Below, piece after piece: positions 26,423-34,407 of a DNA stretch of 64,000 nucleotides (positions are counted from its first letter, which is position 1; each line of letters begins with the position of its first letter). The stretch spans positions 1-64,000 of the forward strand of contig NZ_MUJK01000018.1 of NCBI RefSeq assembly GCF_002906155.1, written 5' to 3'. Below the pieces are notes generated by a model. It saw nothing but the letters and a program-made list of their open reading frames with translations, was not told the DNA's origin and ran no database searches. The DNA is from Pseudomonas laurylsulfativorans (GTDB lineage: Bacteria; Pseudomonadota; Gammaproteobacteria; Pseudomonadales; Pseudomonadaceae). The position numbers and the translations under genes are program-made.

Positions 26423-26863
26423 ATGCGCCAACGTGATTCAGCGCGACTGCTGGTAATCAATCCTTCGAAACAGGTTCTGCTGTTTCACTTCCAACACAAA
26501 AACGATGCCCTCGCCGGCCAAAGCCACTGGGCGACACCCGGTGGCGGGCTTGAGCCGGGTGAATCCTTTGAGGCTGCGGCGGTTCGTGAACTGTTTGAAG
26601 AAACCGGACTGAAAGTCGCTGCCGTAGGCGACAGCGTTGCCGAGCGGCGTTTTCCGATGATGCTGCCCAGTGGTGAAACGGTGCTCTCGGTTGAACGGTA
26701 TTTCGTGGTTCACACCGACAACGAACGCCTGTCCCGTGAGGGGTGGACGGCTCACGAAGTTCAGGTAATGGCGGACCATAAATGGTGGTCGCTGGCAGAG
26801 CTGCGGGAGACCCGCGAAACGGTGTGGCCGGAGCGGTTGATTGAGATGTTGAAAAACGCCTGA
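26423..26863 (+). CDS. Nudix hydrolase
   Basis: 146 residues. A complete Nudix box is present: GGLEPGE-SFEAAAV-RELFEETGL, i.e. G-x5-E-x7-RE-L-x-EE-x-G-L, preceded by WATPGG. Such enzymes cleave nucleoside diphosphate derivatives; the substrate is not evident. GGAAAG lies 7 bases before the ATG at 26423, better than the ATG at 26408, which has none. Confidence 0.85.
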   Translation: MRQRDSARLLVINPSKQVLLFHFQHKNDALAGQSHWATPGGGLEPGESFEAAAVRELFEETGLKVAAVGDSVAERRFPMMLPSGETVLSVERYFVVHTDNERLSREGWTAHEVQVMADHKWWSLAELRETRETVWPERLIEMLKNA

Positions 26864-26885
26864 AGCGTTCCGGCGTACACGAACC

Positions 26886-27033
26886 CTGTGGCGAGGGGGC
26901 TTGCCCCCGTTGGGCTGCGCAGCGGCCCCAAAACAGGCGATGCGGCTTTTCAGGCCGACCGCGCTGAATGGTCTTACGACTGCTTCGCAGCCGAACGGGG
27001 CGGTGCGGCGGTCCGACAAGCCCCCTCGCCACA
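26886..27033. repeat. REPIN with altered right arm
   Basis: The left REP is intact (CTGTGGCGAGGGGGCTTGCCCCCGTTGG). In the right arm, where the family has GAACGGGGGCAAGCCCCC, a CGGTGCGGCGGTCCGA segment replaces part of the stem before CAAGCCCCCTCGCCACA. Confidence 0.75.
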
Positions 27034-27045
27034 AAAGCTCGGTAT

Positions 27046-27371
27046 TCAGTCCAATGGAGCAACGTTGTCCAACGCGCGATTGACTGCCAGATCCGCCAGC
27101 ATGATCACCTGCTGGATGCCCAACAACATGCTGCGCTGCGGGCCGTCCAGGAATGTGGCGAAATCACTGGCCATGACGCTTGCAGAAGCCAGCGATTCAC
27201 AGGCGTGGGCCAACAGGCTTTCGGTGTCGATGTTGGGCGCGATGATGAACATTGTGCTGGGGTTGTGGGGTGTGGTGCTTTTGAGGATGGCGGGTTTGAG
27301 GTGAAGAGCGGAAGCACGTTGAGTGGTGCTTCGGTTGCTGACTCGGGGGGATTGGGTGTGGGTTTGATCAT
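27046..27371 (-). pseudogene. Frameshifted DUF6124 (Pseudomonas small protein) gene
   Basis: The ATG at 27371, after AAGGAG, starts MIKPTPNPPES, the invariant opening of the Pseudomonas DUF6124 family. The conserved rest (LHLKPAI, then STMFIIAPNIDTESLLAHAC, ESLASASVMASDF and NRALDNV) lies in another frame, and the span of 326 bases is not a multiple of three. The linker is also shorter than I would expect from the family, so a small internal deletion with frameshift is likely. An ATG at 27252 could still give a 68-residue C-terminal product. The family is of unknown function. Confidence 0.65.
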
Positions 27372-27600
27372 GGTGAAGCTCCTTGATTGATGGAGCCGCC
27401 ACGATTCGCTGCGAAACGAAGAAGGTGGCAGCCATACGCAGGTTCGCAGACCGGGAATCAAGGAACCCGGCAGACCCGAAAGTCTCCCGCGCACAGCCGC
27501 CATAACGCAAAACAATGGGCGAACAAAAAGCGCCAACTGCAAAGGAACGGTGGCGCTGAGCGCCTTGATTGACCCGGGCTGCGAAACCCGATCGCTGAAT
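27372..27600 (-). ncRNA. Candidate structured 5' leader of the DUF6124 gene
   Basis: The region upstream of the DUF6124 start, read leftward, contains several nested inverted repeats: CCGGGTTCC / CCCGG-type stem near 27450-27480, GGCGCTCAGCGCC near 27552-27565 and a GCCACC...GGTGGC-type pairing near 27395-27430. From memory a similar leader precedes DUF6124 genes elsewhere in Pseudomonas. No other gene is visible here. Whether it is a stable RNA, an attenuator or a mobile leader is not known. Confidence 0.3.
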
Positions 27601-27632
27601 TCCTACAACCCTGTCTGACAGCCACAATGCTT

Positions 27633-27835
27633 TGTGGCGAGGGAGCTTGCTCCCGTTCAGCTACGCAGCAGTCGCAAATCCATTCAACGCGGCCTGTCTG
27701 ACAAACTGCATCGCCTGATTTTGGGGCCGCTTCGCGACCTAGCGGGAGCAAGCTCCCTCGCCACATTGCTGGTGTGAGCCAGAAGATTTTTATCGGATGT
27801 AATGCCGCCATCGCTGGCAAGCCAGCTCCTACAGG
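27633..27835. repeat. Composite REP block, copy 1
   Basis: A REPIN (27633-27765, GTGGCGAGGGAGC class) followed after 44 bases by a single REP of the GCTGGCAAGCCAGCTCCTACAGG class (27810-27835). The whole arrangement including the non-palindromic joins (CAAATCCATTCAACGCGG; GAGCCAGAAGATTT; CGGATGTAATGCCG) recurs at 59616-59815. Confidence 0.8.
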
Positions 27836-27897
27836 GATCGGGTACATCAGGGGAGAGCCTGGTCGGCCCGAAGGCCGCTGCGGCCAAAAAACCAGAC

Positions 27898-28761
27898 TCA
27901 CTGCGAACTCTCCGGATCCACCTTGTTCTGCGTCAGATACCGCTCCAGCGTCTCGTTCGGTGCAGGCTGAGAATTATCCCCCGCCACCTGCCACAACCGC
28001 CGCTCGATCCCCTGCGCCAGCAAATGCCCCACCGCCGATTCGATCGCCGACAGCACACACAACTGCGCCGGCTCGTTGGTGGTGTAGCCAACTTCCGCTT
28101 CAAGCAGCTTTTTGAACTCGATGAACTTGAACACCCCGGCACTGCGACCGACCGAGTAAATGGTCTTGCTGGTCATCACGTTGGCCAGCACCTGCCCGCT
28201 GCGCACGTCCACCGCCCGCAGGTTCACCGTGACCTGATCCACGCGATACTCACGGGAAATGTCGATGCCCAGGTAGCGTGCCCCCTCCCCGCCACTGCGC
28301 ACGTTGGTGTCGTAGGCGATGATCCCGCCTTCGAGCATCATGTTCGCCGCTTGCAGCGGTGGCAGTTCACCCAGGATGTTCACCGGCGTATTGGGTTTCT
28401 TTTGCGAGGCGCGGATGATCTTGCGCTCGGTCAACAGGTTCTGCAGCCCTTCACGCTCCAGCACCACAAACCAGCCACTGGCCTGCAAGGCGTCCATCAA
28501 CATGCTCGCCGCGCCCTGGGTCACGCTGGTGGAAAACGAGCTGGCCGGGGTTGGCTTGTATTGCCCGGTCTGGTCGCGGAAGCCGTACACCACGGCCATC
28601 AACTTGCCCTTGGGTCGAGGCATGTTCAACAGATCGTAATAGGTCGAGGCCCTGGGGGTCAGGGTCGGCGTTTCAGTGTCTTGCTCGGCGGACATCGGTT
28701 CACGCAGACCGCAGCCGGAAAGCGCCGCCAACAGCATCCCTAGCACAATTATTCTTTTCAT
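27898..28761 (-). CDS. csgG: Curli-type secretion pore lipoprotein CsgG
   Basis: 287 residues. Signal peptide with lipobox ALSGC (about Cys17) then the CsgG fold: KLMAVVYGFRDQTGQYKP, SFSTSVTQGAASMLMDALQASGWF, VVLEREGLQNLLTERKIIR and ILGELPPLQAANMMLEGGIIAYDTN, which are diagnostic. CsgG forms the nonameric outer-membrane channel that exports curli subunits. GGAG precedes the ATG at 28761. It is the last gene of the leftward operon that begins at 37522; csgA, csgB and csgD are not in the window. Confidence 0.93.
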   Translation of the reverse strand: MKRIIVLGMLLAALSGCGLREPMSAEQDTETPTLTPRASTYYDLLNMPRPKGKLMAVVYGFRDQTGQYKPTPASSFSTSVTQGAASMLMDALQASGWFVVLEREGLQNLLTERKIIRASQKKPNTPVNILGELPPLQAANMMLEGGIIAYDTNVRSGGEGARYLGIDISREYRVDQVTVNLRAVDVRSGQVLANVMTSKTIYSVGRSAGVFKFIEFKKLLEAEVGYTTNEPAQLCVLSAIESAVGHLLAQGIERRLWQVAGDNSQPAPNETLERYLTQNKVDPESSQ

Positions 28762-28792
28762 ATCCGTAACTCCCCATCGGCCCATATCCCCG

Positions 28793-29218
28793 TCAAGGGG
28801 TGGTGGTGATGCCGTTTACCTGGATTTCCGAAACTTCACCGGTTGCCCGGTCGGTCACACTGATCGTCAATGCCCCTGAGTCATCGACGACGTTGACGAT
28901 AAAGGCATCAGTCGACAGGCTCCCCGTGTTGCCAGTGGAGATGTTGTCCAGCAGTTGCCCTAGCAACCGCGATTGCAACTGACTGGTAAACCGTTCCAGC
29001 GCCGAAGTGCCGGCCACAGTGGTACGGTTGTTCAGATCGGGGTCGTCGTAGTCGTTCTGCGCCTGGGCGTTGTTGAGCAACCAGGTGCCGTTCAACGGGT
29101 TGCCGCCGAACGACGGGTTGATGGGCGTGTAGACCAATTCGGTGGCATGGACCAGGCCACAACTCCAGAGCCCGAGTAACCACAGTCCCCTACGTTTGCC
29201 GACAGTGCTTTTTTTCAT
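28793..29218 (-). CDS. csgF: Curli assembly protein CsgF
   Basis: 141 residues. Signal peptide ending at LVHA, followed by the family hallmark ELVYTPINPSFGGNPLNG, the segment that in E. coli inserts into CsgG as a second constriction; then LLNNAQAQNDYDD and a C-terminal domain. It couples subunit export to surface nucleation. The ATG overlaps the stop of csgE (ATGA). Confidence 0.93.
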   Translation of the reverse strand: MKKSTVGKRRGLWLLGLWSCGLVHATELVYTPINPSFGGNPLNGTWLLNNAQAQNDYDDPDLNNRTTVAGTSALERFTSQLQSRLLGQLLDNISTGNTGSLSTDAFIVNVVDDSGALTISVTDRATGEVSEIQVNGITTTP

Positions 29219-29607
29219 AGTTCGTCCCTCTCAAGGTCGGTCGTGTCCTGCAACAAGGCTTCCAGCTTGCGCCGCACGATTTGCGCGCGGACCTGGTCGG
29301 CAGCCTCATAGGCCTCGTCTTTCAACTCCACGGTGTTCGGCGGCAAGAAGCGCCGATAAACCAGTCGCTGCTGAAACTCCACGGTCACCAGGCTGCCCCA
29401 GCGTGCTGAAGGTCTTTCACGTACCACCAGGTTGAAATCCATCGGGCTGGTGGCACGCAGGCGTTCACTGAATGAGTAATAAAAGTCATGGCCGATGTGC
29501 GAAATCGTGTCGTCGATGATGAACCCCAACATCTCGTCGTCATCTGCCGCCTGGGCGAAACTCGCCATCAGCGTCAGGGCCAGTGCCGCCAGCCACTGCC
29601 GGCTCAA
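29215..29607 (-). CDS. csgE: Curli export specificity factor CsgE
   Basis: 130 residues with signal peptide (MSRQWLAALALTLMASFAQA) and the conserved GFIIDDTISHIGHDFYYSF and LVVRERPSARWGSLVTVEF segments. CsgE is the periplasmic cap that delivers substrate to CsgG. Its ATG overlaps the stop of the preceding pseudopilin gene, so the curli genes are translationally coupled to a T2SS-like operon rather than being a separate csgDEFG unit. Confidence 0.92.
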   Translation of the reverse strand: MSRQWLAALALTLMASFAQAADDDEMLGFIIDDTISHIGHDFYYSFSERLRATSPMDFNLVVRERPSARWGSLVTVEFQQRLVYRRFLPPNTVELKDEAYEAADQVRAQIVRRKLEALLQDTTDLERDEL

Positions 29608-30143
29608 GGCTGCAATGCCTCAGATGCGCTGGACTGTGCTTTCGGTGGCCCGTCGGCGCCATCGAGGAAGGCTTTCTCGGCCACGAACTGCCAATCCTTG
29701 TAGCTGGCCATGCCGTTGAAGTCCGACCACTGACTGGGGAAGTTCACCTGCTTGAGCGGCTTCTCCGTGGACGGGCAATACACACCGCTGATACGTCCGT
29801 CGATACCGCGCATCAGCTCCCATTCGCCACCTGTCATCGGTTCCGCGTACAACTGCCGGATATGGTGCTTGGCCGAGGGGAAACGCTCGTCCTGCAACAG
29901 GTCCGCGAGTTCTTTCGGGTACATGGCCACACCGGGCGAACTGCGGTAATAGCTGCGCAGCGCCTGGGCATACTGCGTACCGACCCAGAGCAACTGGTTT
30001 TCCCGGTCCCGGCGCGAAGCGGTGGCCCACAACTCACCGGCACTGGCCAGGCCCATGCCCATCACGGCGATCAGAAACAGCACACCCAGGTAGGTGAAGC
30101 CGTCCTGGCCCGAAGGCTTACCACTCGGAATAAAGGCTGCCAT
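29604..30143 (-). CDS. Atypical pseudopilin lacking Glu5
   Basis: 179 residues. The N-terminus SGQDGFTYLGVLFLIAVMG is a type III (prepilin) signal: cleavage after Gly, mature Phe1, but position 5 is Gly in place of the usual Glu, as in GspK-like tip pseudopilins. The soluble part (LLWVGTQYAQALRSYYRSS, then MTGGEWELMRGIDGRISGVY) has the alpha/beta pseudopilin look. ATG at 30143 lies within the end of the previous gene, giving a 26-base overlap. Probably a minor or initiating subunit. Confidence 0.75.
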   Translation of the reverse strand: MAAFIPSGKPSGQDGFTYLGVLFLIAVMGMGLASAGELWATASRRDRENQLLWVGTQYAQALRSYYRSSPGVAMYPKELADLLQDERFPSAKHHIRQLYAEPMTGGEWELMRGIDGRISGVYCPSTEKPLKQVNFPSQWSDFNGMASYKDWQFVAEKAFLDGADGPPKAQSSASEALQP

Positions 30144-30492
30144 CACGCGCCCTCCCGCTGGCGCCACTCTTGATATCCGCCACCCCGCCCGCCACGCCAT
30201 CCGGTGGCGCGACCATGACCCAGGTGTCCTTGCGCTCGGCAATCGGGTCCAGTGGCTGGTTACGCAGGTAGCGCAGTTCGACCAGCTGTTCGATGGAATC
30301 GGGATAACGCCCGGTGTCGCCGTAGTAGTGATCCAGCGCCTCGCGCATGGACGACAGGCTCTGGCGCAGGGTGGTCTCTTTCGAGGCCTCCAGGCTGGTG
30401 AAGTAGCGTGGCAAGGCGATCGTCATCAGGGTCGCGATGATTGCCATGACCACCATCAGTTCCAACAAGGTAAAACCCTTTTGCCGACGCAT
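30118..30492 (-). CDS. Type II secretion-like pseudopilin
   Basis: 124 residues from MRRQKGFTLLELMVVMAIIATLM: a canonical prepilin peptidase site (K-G/F-T-L-L-E) with Glu5 and the hydrophobic N-helix, then a short soluble domain (YYGDTGRYPDSIEQLVE). The frame continues far upstream but not as protein. The ATG is 4 bases after the preceding pseudopilin gene. Confidence 0.85.
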   Translation of the reverse strand: MRRQKGFTLLELMVVMAIIATLMTIALPRYFTSLEASKETTLRQSLSSMREALDHYYGDTGRYPDSIEQLVELRYLRNQPLDPIAERKDTWVMVAPPDGVAGGVADIKSGASGRARDGSLYSEW

Positions 30493-30496
30493 ATGC

Positions 30497-30970
30497 TCAC
30501 CACTCCCGATAGGCGATGCCATTGAGACCCTTGCCCCGGGCCTTGGAGTAAACGTCAAAGACGTCCTGGCCCTCGCGGGGGTTCTCAGCCGAACTGTCAT
30601 AGGAACGCAGCCCCCAGCCGCCCTCGTCGTCACGCTTGACGGTTGCCAGCGGATCACGGGGGATGCGCCGCAGGAAATAGAACTTGGCCCCCTTGGCGCT
30701 GCGCACATCACGCACACCCTCGACCAGCACTTTCAGGTTCGGCGGATAGCCGTTGCTGTCGAGCGACTTCTCGATATAGCCGGCGTCGAAGGCGCGCTTG
30801 TAGGCGTCGATGCCATCGCGGATCTGGTACAGCGCGGTCCGCAGTTCCTGCTCTTTGCCCCGGCGCACCACAGTCTCGGTCAGCGGTGCGGCCATGCCGG
30901 CCAACAGGCCGACCAGGGCAAGCGTCACCACGACTTCGATCAGGGTAAAACCGCGTTGCGAGGCGCTCAT
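30497..30970 (-). CDS. GspG-like pseudopilin
   Basis: 157 residues from MSASQRGFTLIEVVVTLALVG; canonical cleavage site RG/FTLIE with Glu5. Soluble domain with IPRDPLATVKRDDEGGWGLRSY resembles the GspG C-terminal calcium/loop region. Start ATG at 30970 lies 2 bases after the secretin stop. Forms part of the periplasmic pseudopilus with the two following genes. Confidence 0.85.
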   Translation of the reverse strand: MSASQRGFTLIEVVVTLALVGLLAGMAAPLTETVVRRGKEQELRTALYQIRDGIDAYKRAFDAGYIEKSLDSNGYPPNLKVLVEGVRDVRSAKGAKFYFLRRIPRDPLATVKRDDEGGWGLRSYDSSAENPREGQDVFDVYSKARGKGLNGIAYREW

Positions 30971-30972
30971 GA

Positions 30973-32811
30973 TCAAGGCTTCCCGACAGTAACGGTGGTG
31001 GCGATCGGTGCGCTCATGGGGGCGCCCATGGGGGCGGCCTGAACAGTTGTGCTCATCGAACGGTCCGGTGCCTGGATGTGCATGCTGGTTTCGGTACCGG
31101 TCGGGAATTCCATGTCCGACGGGCTCTGGTACGGCAGGTTGCGCACGATCCGCGGGGTGATCGACAGCACCAGTTCGGATTTGCTGACGTCGTCCTTGTT
31201 GCTGCCGAACAGGCGGCCCAGGCCAGGAATATCGCCAAGGCCTGGGATCTTGTTACCGCTGGCGCCGTGATCGTTGCGCACCAGGCCGGCGAGGATCTGG
31301 GTTTCGCCATCATGCAGACGCAAGGTGGTCTGGGCGTTGCGGGTATCGACCTGGACCGGAATGGTGCCCTGAGGGGTCGGCGCCAGCGGCGTGGCGTTAC
31401 TGACTTCCAGCGCGACCTTGATCGCCACTTCGTTGTTCAGGTGCACGATGGGCTGCACTTCAAGCTTCAGACCGACGTCGAGGTAGGTCACGCTTTCGGT
31501 GATCACCGGGCCCTGAGTCGAAGGCACCGAAGTGGCGCTGATGATCGGCACGCGCTGACCGATATGGATGCGCGCCTGTTCGCGGTTGCTCACCCGGATC
31601 ACCGGGCTGGCCAGGGTGTTGATGTCTTTGTCCTGGGCGTTGATCTTGAGCTGGGGCGATGGCGTGAAGGCAATCCGGCTGGAGTCGATGCCTTTGAGCT
31701 GATCGAGAATCGACACTGGCGAGCCGTCGCTGTTGATCACGCCGAAGGTGTTGGGCCATTGCAGGCCAAGGTCGAGAATGCGCTGGCGGGCCACTTCCAT
31801 CACTTCCACTTCCAGCACCACTTCGGGGTTGGACTGGTCCTGCGATTGCAGGAGTTTTTCCGCCATGCGGATGGCGTCGCCGGTGTCGCGCATGGTCAGG
31901 GTATTGAGACGTTCATCGACGAACACGTCGCGGGTCTTGAGCATGGTCTTGATCATGTTCAGCGCGGTGTTGGCATCGATGCTGGTCAGGTAGAAGGTGC
32001 GCATCACCAGCTCCTGATAATCCTTGAGCTTCTGCGGCGAGTCCGGGTAGATCAGCAAGGTGTTTTCATTCACCACTTTCTGATGCAACTGGTTCTGTTG
32101 CAGCAGCAAATCCACGGCGTCTTCGATGCGCACATCACGTACGAAGATCGTGGCTTTCATGTCCGGGCGCAGGTCCTTGTCGAAGATGAAGTTCAGGCCG
32201 GCGACCTGGGACAGCACTTCGAAAATGGTCTTCAGGTTGGCGTCGCGAAACTCCAGGGTCACCGGCCGGTCCAGGCGTGTACGCAGTTGCGGGTACTGCA
32301 CCACGTTGCGGCTCTGCACCAGGCGGATGTTGTCTTGCAATTCCCGGGCACCCTCGTTCTGCGGGTCCAGTTCGAGAATCTGCTTGACCTGGCGGTCGGC
32401 ACCGTAGATGTCACCGCGACGCAGGTCGGCACGGGCCAGTTCGAGTTTCTCGTCCATGCTGCGCAGGTAGTCGAGTTGACGCAGGGAGTCCTGGGCACGA
32501 CGGTTGTTCGGTTCGAGACCCAGGACCCGGCTGTAGGCCAAGCGGGCCCCGGCGAAATTACGCTGGGCGCGATCCATGTCGGCCTGGGTCAGCAGTGCTG
32601 TCACGGCGCGGGCCCGACCGCTGTTGAGCGCTATGTGCAGATCGGTATCGCGAGGGTTCTCGCGCAATCCCTGTTCGATGCGAGCCAGGCCGGCTTCGTA
32701 CTGGCCTGACTCCATCAGGGCGGAAGCTTCGTCCTTGGCAAGTTGCGCCGAACTGCAGGCGGCCAACCCGGCACAGAGGCAAAGGCTCATCAGCAAACGG
32801 GATTTGTTCAT
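30973..32811 (-). CDS. TPR-containing secretin lipoprotein (GspD/PilQ family)
   Basis: 612 residues. Lipobox AGLAAC (Cys19). Residues about 25-165 form TPR-like helical repeats (ALMESGQYEAGLARIEQGL; NFAGARLAYSRVLGLEPNN; DIYGADRQVKQILELDPQN), unusual for a GspD. An STN/N0-N1 region follows (VTLEFRDANLKTIFEVLSQ), then the secretin barrel domain ending NKIPGLGDIPGLGRLFGS and ELVLSITPRIVR. It should form the outer-membrane channel of the T2SS-like machine. ATGA overlap with the GspC/PilP-like gene upstream. Confidence 0.9.
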   Translation of the reverse strand: MNKSRLLMSLCLCAGLAACSSAQLAKDEASALMESGQYEAGLARIEQGLRENPRDTDLHIALNSGRARAVTALLTQADMDRAQRNFAGARLAYSRVLGLEPNNRRAQDSLRQLDYLRSMDEKLELARADLRRGDIYGADRQVKQILELDPQNEGARELQDNIRLVQSRNVVQYPQLRTRLDRPVTLEFRDANLKTIFEVLSQVAGLNFIFDKDLRPDMKATIFVRDVRIEDAVDLLLQQNQLHQKVVNENTLLIYPDSPQKLKDYQELVMRTFYLTSIDANTALNMIKTMLKTRDVFVDERLNTLTMRDTGDAIRMAEKLLQSQDQSNPEVVLEVEVMEVARQRILDLGLQWPNTFGVINSDGSPVSILDQLKGIDSSRIAFTPSPQLKINAQDKDINTLASPVIRVSNREQARIHIGQRVPIISATSVPSTQGPVITESVTYLDVGLKLEVQPIVHLNNEVAIKVALEVSNATPLAPTPQGTIPVQVDTRNAQTTLRLHDGETQILAGLVRNDHGASGNKIPGLGDIPGLGRLFGSNKDDVSKSELVLSITPRIVRNLPYQSPSDMEFPTGTETSMHIQAPDRSMSTTVQAAPMGAPMSAPIATTVTVGKP

Positions 32812-33329
32812 TCCGTACTCCCCACAGACAAAGTCTGAGCTAAATGCAGAGGCAGGTAGACCAGGCTCAATTCCTCATCGGAAATACGCTCGATCCGCCA
32901 GGTTTCGTCGATGACATCCCCTTTGCGCACGACGTATATTTTTTCGCCGTTCTGCAAGAACACCTGCAGATCGGAACGGTCATCCAGCCTGCCAACAAAC
33001 TGGAAGGGCAACGGCGGTGCAGTGGGGACTTGCACCTCCTGAGTCACGACGACCGGTTGTTCAATGACGGTGCCGAGGACCGGCGCCGGTTTCCAGCTAC
33101 GGGCGGCGAACAGGTCGCCCGCCGGGCTCAGATCCTTGATCGGTACTACCGCAGTGGCGGTCGATGCAGCCGCCACTGCGCCCGTGCTCTTGCCCTTGGT
33201 TGGTGTTGCCACGGCGGCCACCGCAGGGTCGCTGTCGTCAGCCTGTTTGAAGTATTCGGGACCCCAGGCCAGCGTTGCCGCCACCCCGAAGAACGCCACC
33301 CAACCCACTACTCGCTTGGTATTCATCAT
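32808..33329 (-). CDS. PilP/GspC-like periplasmic connector
   Basis: 173 residues. One N-terminal membrane helix (VGWVAFFGVAATLAW), an Ala/Thr-rich linker and a C-terminal HR-like beta domain (FQFVGRLDDRSDLQVFLQNG, VVRKGDVIDETWRIERIS) that in GspC/PilP binds the secretin N0 domain. It bridges the inner-membrane platform to the secretin encoded next. Overlaps the PilO-like gene by ATGA. Confidence 0.75.
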   Translation of the reverse strand: MMNTKRVVGWVAFFGVAATLAWGPEYFKQADDSDPAVAAVATPTKGKSTGAVAAASTATAVVPIKDLSPAGDLFAARSWKPAPVLGTVIEQPVVVTQEVQVPTAPPLPFQFVGRLDDRSDLQVFLQNGEKIYVVRKGDVIDETWRIERISDEELSLVYLPLHLAQTLSVGSTE

Positions 33330-33874
33330 GACCTCGACAGGTAAAGGGTCATGCGGATCCGCCCGGTCAGGTCGGTATCGGCGATTTTCTTGCGCTGCAG
33401 CTCCACATCCTCCAGCACCACCGCCGGCAACTGGCCGAGCAAGGCGTGCAGGAAACGCCGCAGTTGCGGATAGCTGCCCCGTACCGGCAGCAGAATCTGA
33501 TAACGGGCCAGGTGCGTCTTGGGGTCCACGCCCAGGGAGTATTCACCCCGGGACAAGGTGATGCGCTCTTGGGCGGCCAGGGCGTAGATCTTGTCGATGG
33601 CCACGGTGGCCTGAGGCTGGGACGGCAACTTGCTGCGGAAGTCGTCGAGCTGACGCTGCGGTATCACCGGCGCCGCCACGCTACCGTCTTCGACCTTGGC
33701 CAGATACTCGGTGGCTTCGCGGGTCTGCTGGCTGAGGCTTTGCAGCGACTGCCAGTCCGGCAGCAACCCGACCAGGCCATAACTCATCGCCAGCACCAGC
33801 ATGCCCAACCCTGCCAGCCCCGGAACGCCCAGGCCTTGCAGGTATTCGTGGACAATCAATCTAGGGATTTGCAT
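33326..33874 (-). CDS. PilO-like inner membrane assembly protein
   Basis: 182 residues. Membrane helix GLGMLVLAMSYGLVGLL, coiled coil (LQSLSQQTREATEYLAKVE), then a ferredoxin-like domain with VRGSYPQLRRFLHALLGQLPAVVLEDVELQRK, the PilO/GspM pattern (given here as one motif of two halves). Start at the ATG 33874; overlaps the PilN-like gene by 14 bases. Confidence 0.8.
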   Translation of the reverse strand: MQIPRLIVHEYLQGLGVPGLAGLGMLVLAMSYGLVGLLPDWQSLQSLSQQTREATEYLAKVEDGSVAAPVIPQRQLDDFRSKLPSQPQATVAIDKIYALAAQERITLSRGEYSLGVDPKTHLARYQILLPVRGSYPQLRRFLHALLGQLPAVVLEDVELQRKKIADTDLTGRIRMTLYLSRS

Positions 33875-34406
33875 CGCCGATCTCCCAGGTAGCCGACAGG
33901 TTGAATTGCACCGGGTGTTCCGGCACGTTGGCGACAATTTCGTGGCTCAGCAGCGACACGTCGGACAGCTCGTCGCTGGCTTCGAGGCGGCGGTGGAAAT
34001 CGAGCATGGCGTCCAGGTCCATCGCCTCGGCGCTGATCCGCACCTGGCCTTTGCGAGCGTCGGGGGTCAGGGTCAGCAGGGCAATATTGTCCCGCGGCAT
34101 GGCTTCGAGGGTGGCGAACAGGCGTTCCCAGGGGCGGCGCAACTGCTGGGAGACCTTGCGCATTTCCGCCAGGTTCTGCGCCTGCTCGCGAGTTTCCGCC
34201 GGGGTCAGGCCGGGCTTGCCGCCGTTGTCGCCGGTGAGCACCCGCTGTGTGGTTTGCAAGTGGCCTTGCTGTTGTTCGGCCTCGTTGCTCAGGTGCTGCT
34301 GCACCAGAGCGCAAGTCAGTGTCAGCACCACGCCACCGGCCAGCAGGCTCCAGCCCAGGGGACCGGCACGGCGGCGCGGCTGAAAGTCGAGCATCAGGGG
34401 GCGCAT
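33861..34406 (-). CDS. PilN-like inner membrane assembly protein
   Basis: 181 residues from MRPLMLDFQPRRRAGPLGWS, followed by a membrane helix (LLAGGVVLTLTCALVQ) and a periplasmic coiled coil plus alpha/beta domain (WERLFATLEAMPRDNIALLT, LDFHRRLEASDELSDVSLL). The short cytoplasmic N-terminus before the helix is where PilN contacts PilM. Two bases separate it from the PilM-like gene. Confidence 0.8.
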   Translation of the reverse strand: MRPLMLDFQPRRRAGPLGWSLLAGGVVLTLTCALVQQHLSNEAEQQQGHLQTTQRVLTGDNGGKPGLTPAETREQAQNLAEMRKVSQQLRRPWERLFATLEAMPRDNIALLTLTPDARKGQVRISAEAMDLDAMLDFHRRLEASDELSDVSLLSHEIVANVPEHPVQFNLSATWEIGDANP

Positions 34407-34407
34407 G

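Noticed and set aside
24902..26431. 509-codon open frame opposite ppnN
   Set aside because: Mirror of the high-GC ppnN coding frame; no family features, while ppnN on the other strand is complete and well recognised.
30493..30717. N-terminal extension of the 30118 pseudopilin frame
   Set aside because: The prepilin signal MRRQKGFTLLE must be at the N-terminus; upstream residues lie within the preceding pseudopilin gene.
31078..32709. 543-codon open frame opposite the secretin
   Set aside because: Antisense shadow of the secretin gene; composition is rich in V/H/Q as expected of a reverse frame and no domain is visible.
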